Positions 25,714-33,234 of a stretch of 38,407 nt of DNA are shown here, piece after piece; position 1 is the first letter of the stretch, and every line of letters starts with the position of its first letter. Below the pieces are notes generated by a model. The model was not told the origin of the DNA and did no database searches. It was given only the letters and a program-made list of their open reading frames with translations. A program made the position numbers and the translations under genes. This DNA comes from an uncultured Massilia sp. GTDB taxonomy: Bacteria; Pseudomonadota; Gammaproteobacteria; Burkholderiales; Burkholderiaceae_D. Location: NCBI GenBank assembly GCA_913777025.1, contig CAJYQM010000041.1:1-38407 (forward strand), in the 5' to 3' direction.

Positions 25714-26196
25714 ATGGCCGCTACGCTCCATTTCATGTGCGGCAAGATGGCCGCAGGCAAAAGCACGCTGTCACGCAAGCTGGCCGAGGAGCACGGGGCC
25801 GTGCTGGTGTCCGAAGACATCTGGCTGCAGCAGCTGTATCCGGACGAGATCAAGGGCTTCGAGGATTACCTGAATTACGCGCGCCGCCTGAAAGCCGTGA
25901 TCCGGCCCCACGTGACCGAACTGCTGCGCCTCGGCTTGCCGGTGGTGATGGATTTCCCCGCCAACGTCCCGGCCCAGCGCGCCTGGTTCCGCGCCCTGCT
26001 CGAGGACAGCGGCGCCAACCACCTCATGCACTTTGTCGACACGGCGCACGAACGCTGCATCGAGCAGCTGCACAAGCGCAACCGCGAACGGCCGCCGGGC
26101 TCGATGCCGATGTCGGTCGAGCAGTTCGAGGCCATCAGCGCGTTGTTCGTGCCGCCGGCGCCCGAGGAAGGTTTTACGATCCAGGTCTACCGCTGA
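25714..26196 (+). CDS. P-loop kinase-like (AAA_33/zeta-like) protein
   Basis: A 160-residue single-domain nucleotide kinase-like protein. The Walker A is GKMAAGKST (residues 10-18), followed by LVSEDIWLQQLYPDEIKGF and a second acidic site in LPVVMDFPANVPAQR. The lid-like region is RNRERPPGSMPMSVEQFEA. The fold matches the AAA_33 group (small-molecule or RNA kinases, related to zeta toxins and to chloramphenicol phosphotransferase). No antitoxin gene is adjacent, so I do not call it a toxin. AGGAGA precedes the ATG. Its end overlaps the convergent hydrolase gene by ten bases. Confidence 0.85.
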   Translation: MAATLHFMCGKMAAGKSTLSRKLAEEHGAVLVSEDIWLQQLYPDEIKGFEDYLNYARRLKAVIRPHVTELLRLGLPVVMDFPANVPAQRAWFRALLEDSGANHLMHFVDTAHERCIEQLHKRNRERPPGSMPMSVEQFEAISALFVPPAPEEGFTIQVYR

Positions 26197-27170
26197 GCCG
26201 CCGGCAGGCCGCGCAGGAAGTCCACGACGGCCGGGACCAACTGCGGGGCCAGCGGCAGCGCCGGGTCGCCATAGGACGCCAGCTGGCGCTGCGGATCGGC
26301 CGGCACGGCCTTCAGCACGTGGTTCATGCCGGGAACGATGCTCAATCGAGCGTCCGGTTTCGCCAACTTGAGCGCCTCGGCCTGGTCGACGCCGACCTGG
26401 ATGTCGGTCGTGCCCTGCACGATCAGCACCGGCATACCCAGCCTGGCGATTTCGGCGGCCGGCTTGATGCGCAGCTGCGACACCAGGTAGGGCTGCACGC
26501 TGGGCCGGTAGAACACCATCAGTTGGGCCGGCACCTCGGCCACCGTCGTGCCGGCCTCCAGCGACGCCAGGATGCGCTCGTTGGCGGCGGCCAGATCGGG
26601 TGGCAGCTTGCCGGCCAGCTGGCGGCGCAGGATGGTGCCGATGCCGTCGGCGATGCCGGCGACCGAGACATAGGCCGCGGCCCCGCCCTGCCGGGCCGCC
26701 ATCATGCCGATCAAGGCACCTTCGCTGTGGCCCAGCACGGTCACGGGGCCGAAGCGGGGATCGGCTTTCAGCTTCGCGATCCAGGCGGCCGCATCATCGA
26801 CGTAGGTGTCGAAACGCAGCGCCGATTCGGATGGCGTGGCGGCCAGGCTGGCGCCCACGCCGCGCTTGTCGTAGCGCAGCGAGGCGAAGCCGGCCTCGGC
26901 CAGGGCCGTGGCCAGCATCCTGAAACTGTCGTTGTGGCCGGGCAGCATCGCGCTGTTGCCGTCGCGGTCGGTCGGACCGGAACCGGCGATGATCAGGACC
27001 ACGGGCGGCTTGGCGCTTGATGCCGGCAGGGCCAGCGTGCCGGCCAGGGTGCCGGCCGGCGTCTCCAGGTTCAGCGGCGCCTCTTTCACCTGTGCCATTG
27101 CCTGGCCAGCCAGGGCCAGCATCAACATCATCCCGACCCGCACCACCGCCACCACCCACGCCTGCCCCAT
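26187..27170 (-). CDS. Secreted alpha/beta hydrolase
   Basis: A 327-residue serine hydrolase with an N-terminal signal peptide (VVRVGMMLMLALAGQAMAQ, cleavage after AMA near residue 26). Catalytic triad candidates: Ser149 in the nucleophile elbow GHSEG (147-151), Asp256 in VQGTTDIQV and His284 in PGMNHVLK. The oxyanion region is IIAGSGPTDRDGN, and RYDKRGVGAS is typical of the family. The substrate is unknown. The ATG has CTGGAGG upstream. Upstream lies an unusually regular promoter with a tandem palindromic operator, so it should be a tightly repressed, inducible gene. No obvious regulator for it lies in the window. Confidence 0.9.
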   Translation of the reverse strand: MGQAWVVAVVRVGMMLMLALAGQAMAQVKEAPLNLETPAGTLAGTLALPASSAKPPVVLIIAGSGPTDRDGNSAMLPGHNDSFRMLATALAEAGFASLRYDKRGVGASLAATPSESALRFDTYVDDAAAWIAKLKADPRFGPVTVLGHSEGALIGMMAARQGGAAAYVSVAGIADGIGTILRRQLAGKLPPDLAAANERILASLEAGTTVAEVPAQLMVFYRPSVQPYLVSQLRIKPAAEIARLGMPVLIVQGTTDIQVGVDQAEALKLAKPDARLSIVPGMNHVLKAVPADPQRQLASYGDPALPLAPQLVPAVVDFLRGLPAAQR

Positions 27171-27182
27171 GCCAGCCTCCAG

Positions 27183-27214
27183 TTAGAAAAATGTCTAATT
27201 AGACGAATATCTAA
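27183..27214. promoter_or_regulatory. Tandem palindromic operator in front of the hydrolase gene
   Basis: TTAGA-N6-TCTAA occurs twice, directly abutting, with a 16-base period (27183-27198 and 27199-27214). The junction forms a perfect 12-base palindrome GTCTAATTAGAC (27193-27204). A further TTAG lies at 27218-27221. The block covers the expected transcription start and the first leader bases of the hydrolase promoter, the classic place for a repressor dimer pair (MarR/TetR/PadR-like spacing). The regulator is unknown. Confidence 0.7.
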
Positions 27215-27243
27215 ATATTAGGCCGGGCAAAACATGCCGTCAA
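27215..27243 (-). promoter_or_regulatory. Sigma-70 promoter of the alpha/beta hydrolase
   Basis: On the minus strand TTGACG (27238-27243) and TAATAT (27215-27220) are separated by exactly 17 bases. This is the best promoter in the window. Transcription would begin near 27208, inside the tandem operator. Confidence 0.7.
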
Positions 27244-27251
27244 TGCGGCAT
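27234..27251 (-). terminator. Terminator of the small Pro-rich gene, overlapping the hydrolase -35
   Basis: ATGCCG (27234-27239) and CGGCAT (27246-27251) make a six-pair stem. On the minus strand it is followed by GTTTTG. It lies 16 bases after the stop of the 57-residue Pro-rich gene and overlaps the -35 of the hydrolase promoter, so upstream transcription and hydrolase initiation could interfere. Confidence 0.4.
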
Positions 27252-27267
27252 GGATAACGTGTCTGAA

Positions 27268-27441
27268 TCAATGCAGCGTACGCCCGATGCTCGGGTTCGG
27301 ATCGGTCACCGGCGGCTCGTCGTTGAGCGGGGTGCGGATCGGCGGCTGGTGCGGATCTGTGCCCTCGAACGGATCCTCGGGTGGCTCCTCGGTAGGGAGC
27401 GGATCGGGGGCGCGGTGCGCCTGGATGGGGGCGATGATCAT
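27268..27441 (-). CDS. Proline/acid-rich small protein
   Basis: A 57-residue protein beginning MIIAPIQAHRAPDPLPTEEP, followed by PEDPFEGTDPHQPPIRTPLN and a short end SIGRTLH. About one quarter of its residues are Pro and many others are Asp/Glu, so it is probably disordered. AGGAG stands ten bases upstream of the ATG (27441), and a hairpin follows the stop, which supports a real gene. The reading frame continues open upstream, but only as high-GC antisense. No family is recognised; compare the small Pro-rich gene at 15493-15708. Confidence 0.55.
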   Translation of the reverse strand: MIIAPIQAHRAPDPLPTEEPPEDPFEGTDPHQPPIRTPLNDEPPVTDPNPSIGRTLH

Positions 27442-27543
27442 GGGTACGGTTCTCCTGAAAAGATGACCAAAACATACCACGGCCAGCGCTTCGGCGACGC
27501 CAGCCTGCATTACAATGGCGGATTCGACTGAAAGGAATCCGCC

Positions 27544-28062
27544 ATGCTGCCTACTCCCGTCGTTGCCGCCGTGGTTGCCCCGCTCGTCCTGTGGCGCATG
27601 TACAGCCGCATCAAGCGCCTGACGACGCGCCAGCTGTCGAAGACGTGGCGCCACCGCACCACGCTGGTGTTCTTCCCGCTGCTGCTGCTGGGACTGGCCG
27701 CGGCCGCGATCCAGGCCGGCGCCATCACGCTGGCCGCCCTGGCCGCCGGCCTGCCGCTGGGCATCGTGCTGGGTCGGATCGCCATCGGCAAGACCCGTTT
27801 CGAGCAGGTCGGCGGCGCGTTCTACTTCACGCCGCACGCGCCGATCGGCATGGCGATCGCCCTGCTGTTCATGGGCCGCATGGCGTATCGCGCCTACGAG
27901 TTCTTTCACCTGGGCGTCGGCCAGCACCACGAATTCGTGACCAGCCCGCTGACCCTGTTCATCTTCGGCCTGCTGGCCGGCTATTACATGACCTTCGCCT
28001 GGGGCCTGCTGGCCTGGCGCCGCCGCACCGCAACCGCACCTACCGTACTGAATCCGCAATGA
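27544..28062 (+). CDS. Four-span membrane protein (paralogue A)
   Basis: A 172-residue inner-membrane protein with about four hydrophobic spans: LPTPVVAAVVAPLVLWRM, FPLLLLGLAAAAIQAGAITL (with the following Ala/Leu stretch), IGMAIALLFMGRMAYRAY and LTLFIFGLLAGYYMTFAWGL, ending in a basic tail. Between spans two and three lies KTRFEQVGGAFYFTP, which is also present in the following gene as RTRFEVTPEGYFFTP. AAGGAAT precedes the ATG. Function is unknown; the layout recalls CcdC-like or DUF1453-type proteins, which I cannot confirm. It is translationally coupled to its paralogue (ATGA at 28059-28062). Confidence 0.8.
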   Translation: MLPTPVVAAVVAPLVLWRMYSRIKRLTTRQLSKTWRHRTTLVFFPLLLLGLAAAAIQAGAITLAALAAGLPLGIVLGRIAIGKTRFEQVGGAFYFTPHAPIGMAIALLFMGRMAYRAYEFFHLGVGQHHEFVTSPLTLFIFGLLAGYYMTFAWGLLAWRRRTATAPTVLNPQ

Positions 28063-28571
28063 GCCTGACCACTGCCGCACTGATTATCCTTGTCCCCTTC
28101 CTGATCTGGCGCATCTACCAGCGTTTGAAGACGCAGATGTCGCGCCAGCGCTCGATCCTGTCGCGCCACTACACCGGCCTGCTCGTGTTCTGCGCGATGA
28201 TCCTGATTCCGGCCACCGAACTCGGCGACCGCCCCTTCCAGCTGGCCGCGCTGGCCGCCGGCGCCATCGGCGGCATCGCGCTGGGCAGCTACGGCCTGCG
28301 CCGCACCCGTTTCGAAGTCACGCCGGAAGGCTATTTCTTCACGCCGCCACAGCGCATGGGCATCCTGGTCGCGATGCTGCTGGTGGCGCGCGTGGTCTAC
28401 CTGGGCATCGAGATCTACATGAACCAGGGCAGCAGCCGGCCGAACCCGCGCTTCACCGACAGCCCGGTGACCATGTTCTGCCTGGGCTTCAGCGCCGCCT
28501 ATTTCGCCACCTTCTCGGCCAGCCTGGTGCGCTGGCGCAAGCAGAAGCGCAAGGAAGTCGACAGCATCTGA
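28059..28571 (+). CDS. Four-span membrane protein (paralogue B)
   Basis: A 170-residue paralogue of the preceding protein with the same order of segments: an N-terminal span (LTTAALIILVPFLIWRIYQR), a basic loop, TGLLVFCAMILIPATELG, the shared RTRFEVTPEGYFFTP motif, MGILVAMLLVARVVYLGIEI and a last span in SPVTMFCLGFSAAYFATFSA, with a basic tail RKQKRKEVDSI. The start is ATG at 28059, overlapping the stop of paralogue A; longer frames upstream lie inside paralogue A and are rejected. The pair probably arose by tandem duplication and may form a heteromer. Confidence 0.8.
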   Translation: MSLTTAALIILVPFLIWRIYQRLKTQMSRQRSILSRHYTGLLVFCAMILIPATELGDRPFQLAALAAGAIGGIALGSYGLRRTRFEVTPEGYFFTPPQRMGILVAMLLVARVVYLGIEIYMNQGSSRPNPRFTDSPVTMFCLGFSAAYFATFSASLVRWRKQKRKEVDSI

Positions 28572-28668
28572 GCCGCCTGTCGTACTCCTTGGCGCCCTCC
28601 AATACCTGAGCCCGCGTCCCGCGTGAAAATGGCCGAGTTGCCAACTCGACACTATCACGGAGGTCGCG

Positions 28669-29634
28669 ATGGTCCTCACCTGTCTCGCCAGGCACTGGCT
28701 GGCACGGCGCCACTACGCTCTGCCGTCCTGGCTGGCCTGCGTGGCGCGCAGCCTGCGCGTCCTGCTGTTCTACCGCGACCACGCGCGCCTGCTGCGGCTG
28801 GACATGTACCGCCACTACCTGGTGCGCGCCCACGACGATGTCTTCCACCACCTGAGCCACCGCGACTACCTCGCCAGGGGTTTGCGCCTGCGCGAGCGGG
28901 TGCGCTGCGTCGGCACCCACTACCGTTTCGAAGAAGCCCGCTTCGACGCCGCCTACAAGCACGCGGTCTACCGCAACGGCGGCCTGCCGCTGTGGCGCCA
29001 CGAGGCCGGCGGCCTCCACTTCACGATCCGGCTCGAACTGGCGCCGCGCCTGGCGCCCGAGGGCGACCTGATGCTGGTGCTCAGCGCCGGCGGGACCTGC
29101 CTGCACCGGCTGTCCTTCAGCTGGGTCGACGGCGCCTTCGACGGCGTGGACGGTATCGGAAACGCCATCGTCCCCTTCATCGCGCGCAACCAGGGACACA
29201 GGGCGGATGCGGCCGAAGCCTTCGCCGCTTTCGAGCAGGCCTTTCCCAACAACTCGCCCAGCTACTTCTGCTTCGCGGCGCTGCAGGGCATCGCGCAGGC
29301 GCTGGGCATGGACCGGCTGCTGGCCGTCAAGTCGGCCTGCCAGTGCGGCTGGAGGCCTGAAGACGACGCGCACTTCGCGAATGCCTACGACGGCTTCTGG
29401 CGCGCGCTGGGCGGCGTCGAAACGACCGGGCCGGCCTGGCGCATCGCCCTGCCTTTTTACCTGAAACCGCTGTCCGGGATGGCGGCCAAGCACCGCAAGC
29501 GCGCGGCCCGGCGGCGCGCGTACTGGCACGCGATCGGCGCCTCGAGCGGACTGGCCGTGCGGCGCCACGTCCTGCCGGCGCATGCCGGCGGCGCGCCGTC
29601 GGGACGCCGGCTCATCTTCCTGCCCACCGGCTGA
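28669..29634 (+). CDS. DUF535 / VirK-YbjX family protein
   Basis: A 321-residue protein of the DUF535 family (E. coli YbjX, Salmonella/Shigella VirK). Family-like features include the N-terminal ALPSWLACVARSLRVLLFYR, RVRCVGTHYRFEEARFDAAY, the central GDLMLVLSAGGTCLHRLSFS, and NNSPSYFCFAALQGIAQALG, then FWRALGG and PFYLKPLSGMAAKHRKRAARR. In enterics members affect envelope resistance to antimicrobial peptides and outer-membrane lipid status; the molecular action is unknown. It has GGAGG nine bases upstream of the ATG. A short palindrome CGAGTTG-C-CAACTCG (28634-28648) lies just before the ribosome-binding site and may be an operator. Confidence 0.85.
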   Translation: MVLTCLARHWLARRHYALPSWLACVARSLRVLLFYRDHARLLRLDMYRHYLVRAHDDVFHHLSHRDYLARGLRLRERVRCVGTHYRFEEARFDAAYKHAVYRNGGLPLWRHEAGGLHFTIRLELAPRLAPEGDLMLVLSAGGTCLHRLSFSWVDGAFDGVDGIGNAIVPFIARNQGHRADAAEAFAAFEQAFPNNSPSYFCFAALQGIAQALGMDRLLAVKSACQCGWRPEDDAHFANAYDGFWRALGGVETTGPAWRIALPFYLKPLSGMAAKHRKRAARRRAYWHAIGASSGLAVRRHVLPAHAGGAPSGRRLIFLPTG

Positions 29635-29637
29635 AAA

Positions 29638-29666
29638 TTGATATAACATCGAATCTCCGATAAAAA
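29638..29666 (+). promoter_or_regulatory. Sigma-70 promoter of the sialate O-acetylesterase gene
   Basis: TTGATA (29638-29643) and TAAAAA (29661-29666) are separated by 17 bases in a short A/T-rich stretch. A leader of about 40 bases follows, with GAGGAGA before the ATG at 29713. Confidence 0.55.
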
Positions 29667-29712
29667 TAGTTAGCGCAAACATTCAGATGCGAGCGCACGA
29701 CGAGGAGACGAG

Positions 29713-31671
29713 ATGAAGCACACCAGACGCATCGCCCTGCCCTTGCTGGCACTGGGCGCCGCATGCCTGCCGGCGCAGGCCGCCGACCCCGCCTTCGCGC
29801 GCGTATTCGGCGACCACGCCGTGCTGCAGCGCGGGGAACCGATCACCGTATGGGGCACGGCCGATGCCGGCAGCGCCCTGACGCTGACGCTGAACGGCCG
29901 CAGCGTCAGCGGCAAGGCCGACGGCAAGGGCAAGTGGCGCCTGCAGCTGCCGCGGCAGCTTGCTGGCGGCCCCTACACCCTGACCCTGTCGTCCGGCGGG
30001 AAATCGGCCAGCGTGAACGACGTCATGGTCGGCGACGTCTACCTGTGCTCGGGCCAGTCGAACATGGAATTCGCGGTCCGGAATTCGACCAATGCCTGGG
30101 GCGCCACCAACGCCTCGGCGAACGGCAAGCTGCGCTTCCTGAACATCGAAAAGACCAGCGCCAACACGCCGCAGGACGAGCTCAAACAGCCGGCCGCCTG
30201 GAAGGTGGCCGCACCGGACACCATCGGCGACGCCTCCGCCACCTGCTACTACATGGCGCGCTCGCTGCAGCAGCGCTATGGCATCCCGGTCGGTTTCATC
30301 AACGCCAGCTGGGGCGGCACCACGATCCAGGGCTGGATCGGCGCCGAATCGCTGCGCACCATGCCGGCCTATGCGGAAGGCGTCGGCCTGCTCCAGCAAC
30401 TGGCCACCGACCCGGCAGGCGCCATGCGGCGCGAAGACGCGCGCGTGGAAGCCTGGTGGGACGCGCACGATCCGGCCGCGGCGCGCGAGCGTGCGTTCAA
30501 GGCGCCGGGTTTCGACGACAGCGCCTGGCCGCAGCTCACGCCTGCCGGCTCGTGGAAGGACAGCGGCATCGCCGCCCTGCGCGATTTCGACGGTGTCGCC
30601 TGGTTCCGCACCACGGTCGATTTGACCGAGGCGCAGGCCGCGAGCGCCAACGCGCTGCAGCTCGGCCCCGTGGAAACCTACGACACGGCCTGGGTCAACG
30701 GCGCGCGCGTGGGCGGCGGTGCCACCGGCTGGATGTGGCGCGACTACCCGGTCCCGCAAGGCAGCTTCAAGGCCGGGCGCAACGTGATCGCGCTGCGCGT
30801 GTTGAACAATGGCGGCGCCGGCGGCCTGACCGGCCAGCCGGCCACGCGCGGCGTGCGCACCGCCGGCGGGGAATTCATCGCCCTGTCGCCAGCCTGGAAG
30901 TACCGCCTCGGCACGCCGATGAAGGGCCAGACGGTGGCGCCTTCGCCGTGGGACGTGCCGACCAGCCTCACCACGCTGTACAACGGCATGATCGCGCCGC
31001 TGGTGGGCTACAAGTTCAAGCTGGCGGCCTGGTACCAGGGCGAATCGAATACCGGCGCGGCCGAAGAATACCGCACGCTGCTGCCGCTCCTGATGCGCGA
31101 CTGGCGCCAGCGCTTCGAGCAGCCGGCCCTGCCCTTCCTGGTCGTGCAGCTGCCCGGCTACGGCGCCGCGCCCAGGGCGCCCGGCAAGTCCGGCTGGGCC
31201 GAACTGCGCGAGGCGGAGGCGCTGGCCGTCAGGAACGATGCGCACGCCGGCCTGGCAGTCACGCTCGACCTCGGCGACCGCTTCGACATCCACCCGACCC
31301 AGAAGACCATCGTCGGCGATCGCCTGGCGCGCGCCGCGCGCGTGGTGGCCTACGGCGACAAGGACGTCACGCCGGGCGGGCCGGAAGCCGTGTCGGTAAC
31401 GCGCGAAGGCGGCGACATCGTGGTCGCCTTCCGCCAGACCAATGGCGGCCTGCTCACCTACGCGTCCGACCGGGCGATCGGCTTCGAAACCTGCGCCGGC
31501 GACAGCTGCAAGTATGCGGAGGCCATGGTGGCGGGCGACCGGGTCGTGCTGAAGGGCGCCAACGCGCCGGGCGTGACGCAGGTGCGCTATGCCTGGGCCG
31601 ACGCGCCCTTCGTGAACCTGTTCGGCGCGGACGATGTGCCGGCGGCGCCGTTCCGCATGGATGTCAAATGA
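29713..31671 (+). CDS. Secreted sialate O-acetylesterase (SGNH-type)
   Basis: A 652-residue exported esterase predicted to remove O-acetyl groups from sialic acids or other acetylated glycans. The signal peptide MKHTRRIALPLLALGAACLP ends at AQA (residue 23). An N-terminal beta domain (PAFARVFGDHAVLQRGEPIT) precedes the SGNH core with Ser116 in CSGQSNMEFAV and the later blocks INASWGGTTIQGWIG and AAWYQGESNTGAAEEY. A beta-sandwich insert (FDDSAWPQLTPAGSW to GWMWRDYPVPQGSF) is usual in this family. The C-terminal part has IHPTQKTIVGDRLARAARVV, with the catalytic Asp/His pair likely at DIHP. It stands alone, with its own promoter; no sialidase or transporter is nearby. Confidence 0.92.
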   Translation: MKHTRRIALPLLALGAACLPAQAADPAFARVFGDHAVLQRGEPITVWGTADAGSALTLTLNGRSVSGKADGKGKWRLQLPRQLAGGPYTLTLSSGGKSASVNDVMVGDVYLCSGQSNMEFAVRNSTNAWGATNASANGKLRFLNIEKTSANTPQDELKQPAAWKVAAPDTIGDASATCYYMARSLQQRYGIPVGFINASWGGTTIQGWIGAESLRTMPAYAEGVGLLQQLATDPAGAMRREDARVEAWWDAHDPAAARERAFKAPGFDDSAWPQLTPAGSWKDSGIAALRDFDGVAWFRTTVDLTEAQAASANALQLGPVETYDTAWVNGARVGGGATGWMWRDYPVPQGSFKAGRNVIALRVLNNGGAGGLTGQPATRGVRTAGGEFIALSPAWKYRLGTPMKGQTVAPSPWDVPTSLTTLYNGMIAPLVGYKFKLAAWYQGESNTGAAEEYRTLLPLLMRDWRQRFEQPALPFLVVQLPGYGAAPRAPGKSGWAELREAEALAVRNDAHAGLAVTLDLGDRFDIHPTQKTIVGDRLARAARVVAYGDKDVTPGGPEAVSVTREGGDIVVAFRQTNGGLLTYASDRAIGFETCAGDSCKYAEAMVAGDRVVLKGANAPGVTQVRYAWADAPFVNLFGADDVPAAPFRMDVK

Positions 31672-31721
31672 GCTTCAACTGAGCCTATACTTCCCGACAT
31701 GATCATCATCGGGGAGAAGAC

Positions 31722-32888
31722 ATGACCTTGAACCGCCGCGGCTTCCTGGGCGCCGTGCCGATCGCTTCCCTGGGCCTGGCCGCAGGCCGGGTCCAGGCTC
31801 AATACCATAGCGGCGCGCCCGCGGCCTCCACGCCTGCGCCCGTCAGCGATTACGACACGCTGGTGCAGCTGTCCGGCGACGCCCTGCCGCGCAACCCGAC
31901 GCTGGAACCGGCGCGCCTGCAGGCGCTGCTCGAACGCCATGCGAAACCGGTCGACGGCTACCTGGCGGGCGGCGCGGTGGCCGAACTGGAAGCGACATTC
32001 TCCGCGCTGCTCGGCAAGGAAGACACGGTATTCATGCCGACCGGGACCCTGGCCAACCACCTCGCCCTGCGCCTGCTGTGCGGCGACAACAGGCACGCGC
32101 TGGTGCAGCAGGAAAGCCACGTCTACCGCGACGAATCGAACACCGTCACCACCCTCAGCGGCATCAACCTGGTCCCGCTCGCGCCGGGCCAGGCTGCGCC
32201 GTCGCTCGACGAGGTGCGCGCCGCGATCGAGCGTGCCGAGATCGGGCCCTACCCGATCAAGGTCGGCGCCATCGCGCTGGAAAGCCCGGTGCGGCGCGCG
32301 CAGGGTGGCACACTGGCGCCGGCGCTGGTAGCAAGCATCGCGCGCCTCGCGCGCGAAAAGCGCATCGGCCTGCACCTGGACGGCGCGCGCCTGCTCTTGA
32401 TGAGCGGCATGGCCGGCTTCGACGTGAAGTCGTACAGCGCCCACTTCGACACGGTCTACGTCTCGCTCTACAAATACCTGGGCGCGCCTTTCGGGGGCGT
32501 ACTGTCCGGCCCGAAGCCGCTGATGGCGAAGGCGCGCGAGCTGCGCCACATCTTCGGCGGCACGATCTACCACGGCTGGCAGGCGGCGCTGCCGGCGCTG
32601 GATGCGCTGGAGGGCGCCGAACAGCGCTTCGCCAGCGTGCGCGCGGCGGGAGAACGGCTGCTGGCGGCGCTGGAACGGGCCCCAGGCTTCAAGGTGCAGC
32701 GGGTGGAAAACGGCAGCAACCTGGCGCTGCTGGAGATCGCACCAGAGCGGCTGGCGGGGCTGGAAGCCAGGCTGCAGAAAGCCAATGTGCGGCTCGGAAA
32801 GATCAACGAAGGGAAGGTGCAACTGGGCTTCAACGAGTCGATCCTGCGGCGCGATACCGCTTACCTGCTCAAGGCGGTGGCGGGATGA
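31722..32888 (+). CDS. PLP-dependent threonine aldolase-like enzyme with apparent Tat signal
   Basis: A 388-residue fold-type I PLP enzyme of the beta-eliminating lyase / threonine aldolase family. The PLP Lys is probably K251 (VSLYKYLGAPFGGVL), with D220 in HLDGARLL holding the pyridine nitrogen, H133 in QESHVYRDE stacking on the ring and MPTGTLANHLAL in the phosphate-binding region. Such enzymes split L-threonine or related hydroxy-amino acids. Unusually, the N-terminus is MTLNRRGFLGAVPIASLGLA followed by AGRVQAQ, a twin-arginine-like signal ending in an AxA-type cleavage site. GGGGAG precedes the ATG. A small membrane protein gene overlaps the stop. Confidence 0.88.
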   Translation: MTLNRRGFLGAVPIASLGLAAGRVQAQYHSGAPAASTPAPVSDYDTLVQLSGDALPRNPTLEPARLQALLERHAKPVDGYLAGGAVAELEATFSALLGKEDTVFMPTGTLANHLALRLLCGDNRHALVQQESHVYRDESNTVTTLSGINLVPLAPGQAAPSLDEVRAAIERAEIGPYPIKVGAIALESPVRRAQGGTLAPALVASIARLAREKRIGLHLDGARLLLMSGMAGFDVKSYSAHFDTVYVSLYKYLGAPFGGVLSGPKPLMAKARELRHIFGGTIYHGWQAALPALDALEGAEQRFASVRAAGERLLAALERAPGFKVQRVENGSNLALLEIAPERLAGLEARLQKANVRLGKINEGKVQLGFNESILRRDTAYLLKAVAG

Positions 32889-33172
32889 TGCAAGCCGCTC
32901 CCGACCAGTCCCAGCCCGTCCACCGTGGCCGCTTCATCCTGAAGCATCTCGGCTTGACGGCCATCGTGGGCTTCATCAGCTTCATGCTGAGCGCCTACTT
33001 CATCACCTTGCTGCTGGCGATCGCACCGCTGTTTGCCATCCCCAAGGCCAACAAGACAGACAGGGCGACCTACGCCATCAGCACCTTGCTTGCGCTCGTA
33101 ATGCTTGCATGCGTCTTTGGCCTGACCTTGCTGTTGTTCGTGATGGCGCTTGGGAACGGCAATTGGCGCTAG
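32885..33172 (+). CDS. Small two-span membrane protein
   Basis: A 95-residue protein with a hydrophilic N-terminus (MMQAAPDQSQPVHRGRFILK) and two hydrophobic spans (GLTAIVGFISFMLSAYFITL running into LLAIAPLFAI, then ISTLLALVMLACVFGLTLLL), separated by the charged loop PKANKTDRAT. I know no family. The start overlaps the stop of the PLP enzyme gene (ATGATG at 32885-32890), so translation is coupled; either ATG could be used. It may be a partner of that exported enzyme, but this is only positional. Confidence 0.7.
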   Translation: MMQAAPDQSQPVHRGRFILKHLGLTAIVGFISFMLSAYFITLLLAIAPLFAIPKANKTDRATYAISTLLALVMLACVFGLTLLLFVMALGNGNWR

Positions 33173-33187
33173 ATTGCGCCGGCGCCT

Positions 33188-33223
33188 GGTGGGTTCGGCA
33201 TGCCTGCGCCTGCCGCGCCCACC
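33188..33223. repeat. Imperfect hairpin in the convergent gap before the SMC gene
   Basis: GGTGGG (33188-33193) pairs with CCCACC (33218-33223), and GGCA (33197-33200) with TGCC (33211-33214), giving a long interrupted stem. It resembles a worn REP unit. Next to it, GCGTAAG-G-CTTACGC (33226-33240) is a perfect palindrome that overlaps the SMC gene stop. Together they could end transcription from both sides. Confidence 0.4.
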
Positions 33224-33234
33224 CTGCGTAAGGC

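Noticed and set aside
25714-26196. Zeta-type toxin of a toxin-antitoxin pair
   Set aside because: No small antitoxin gene precedes or follows it; the upstream gene is a full-size regulator tied to the reductase.
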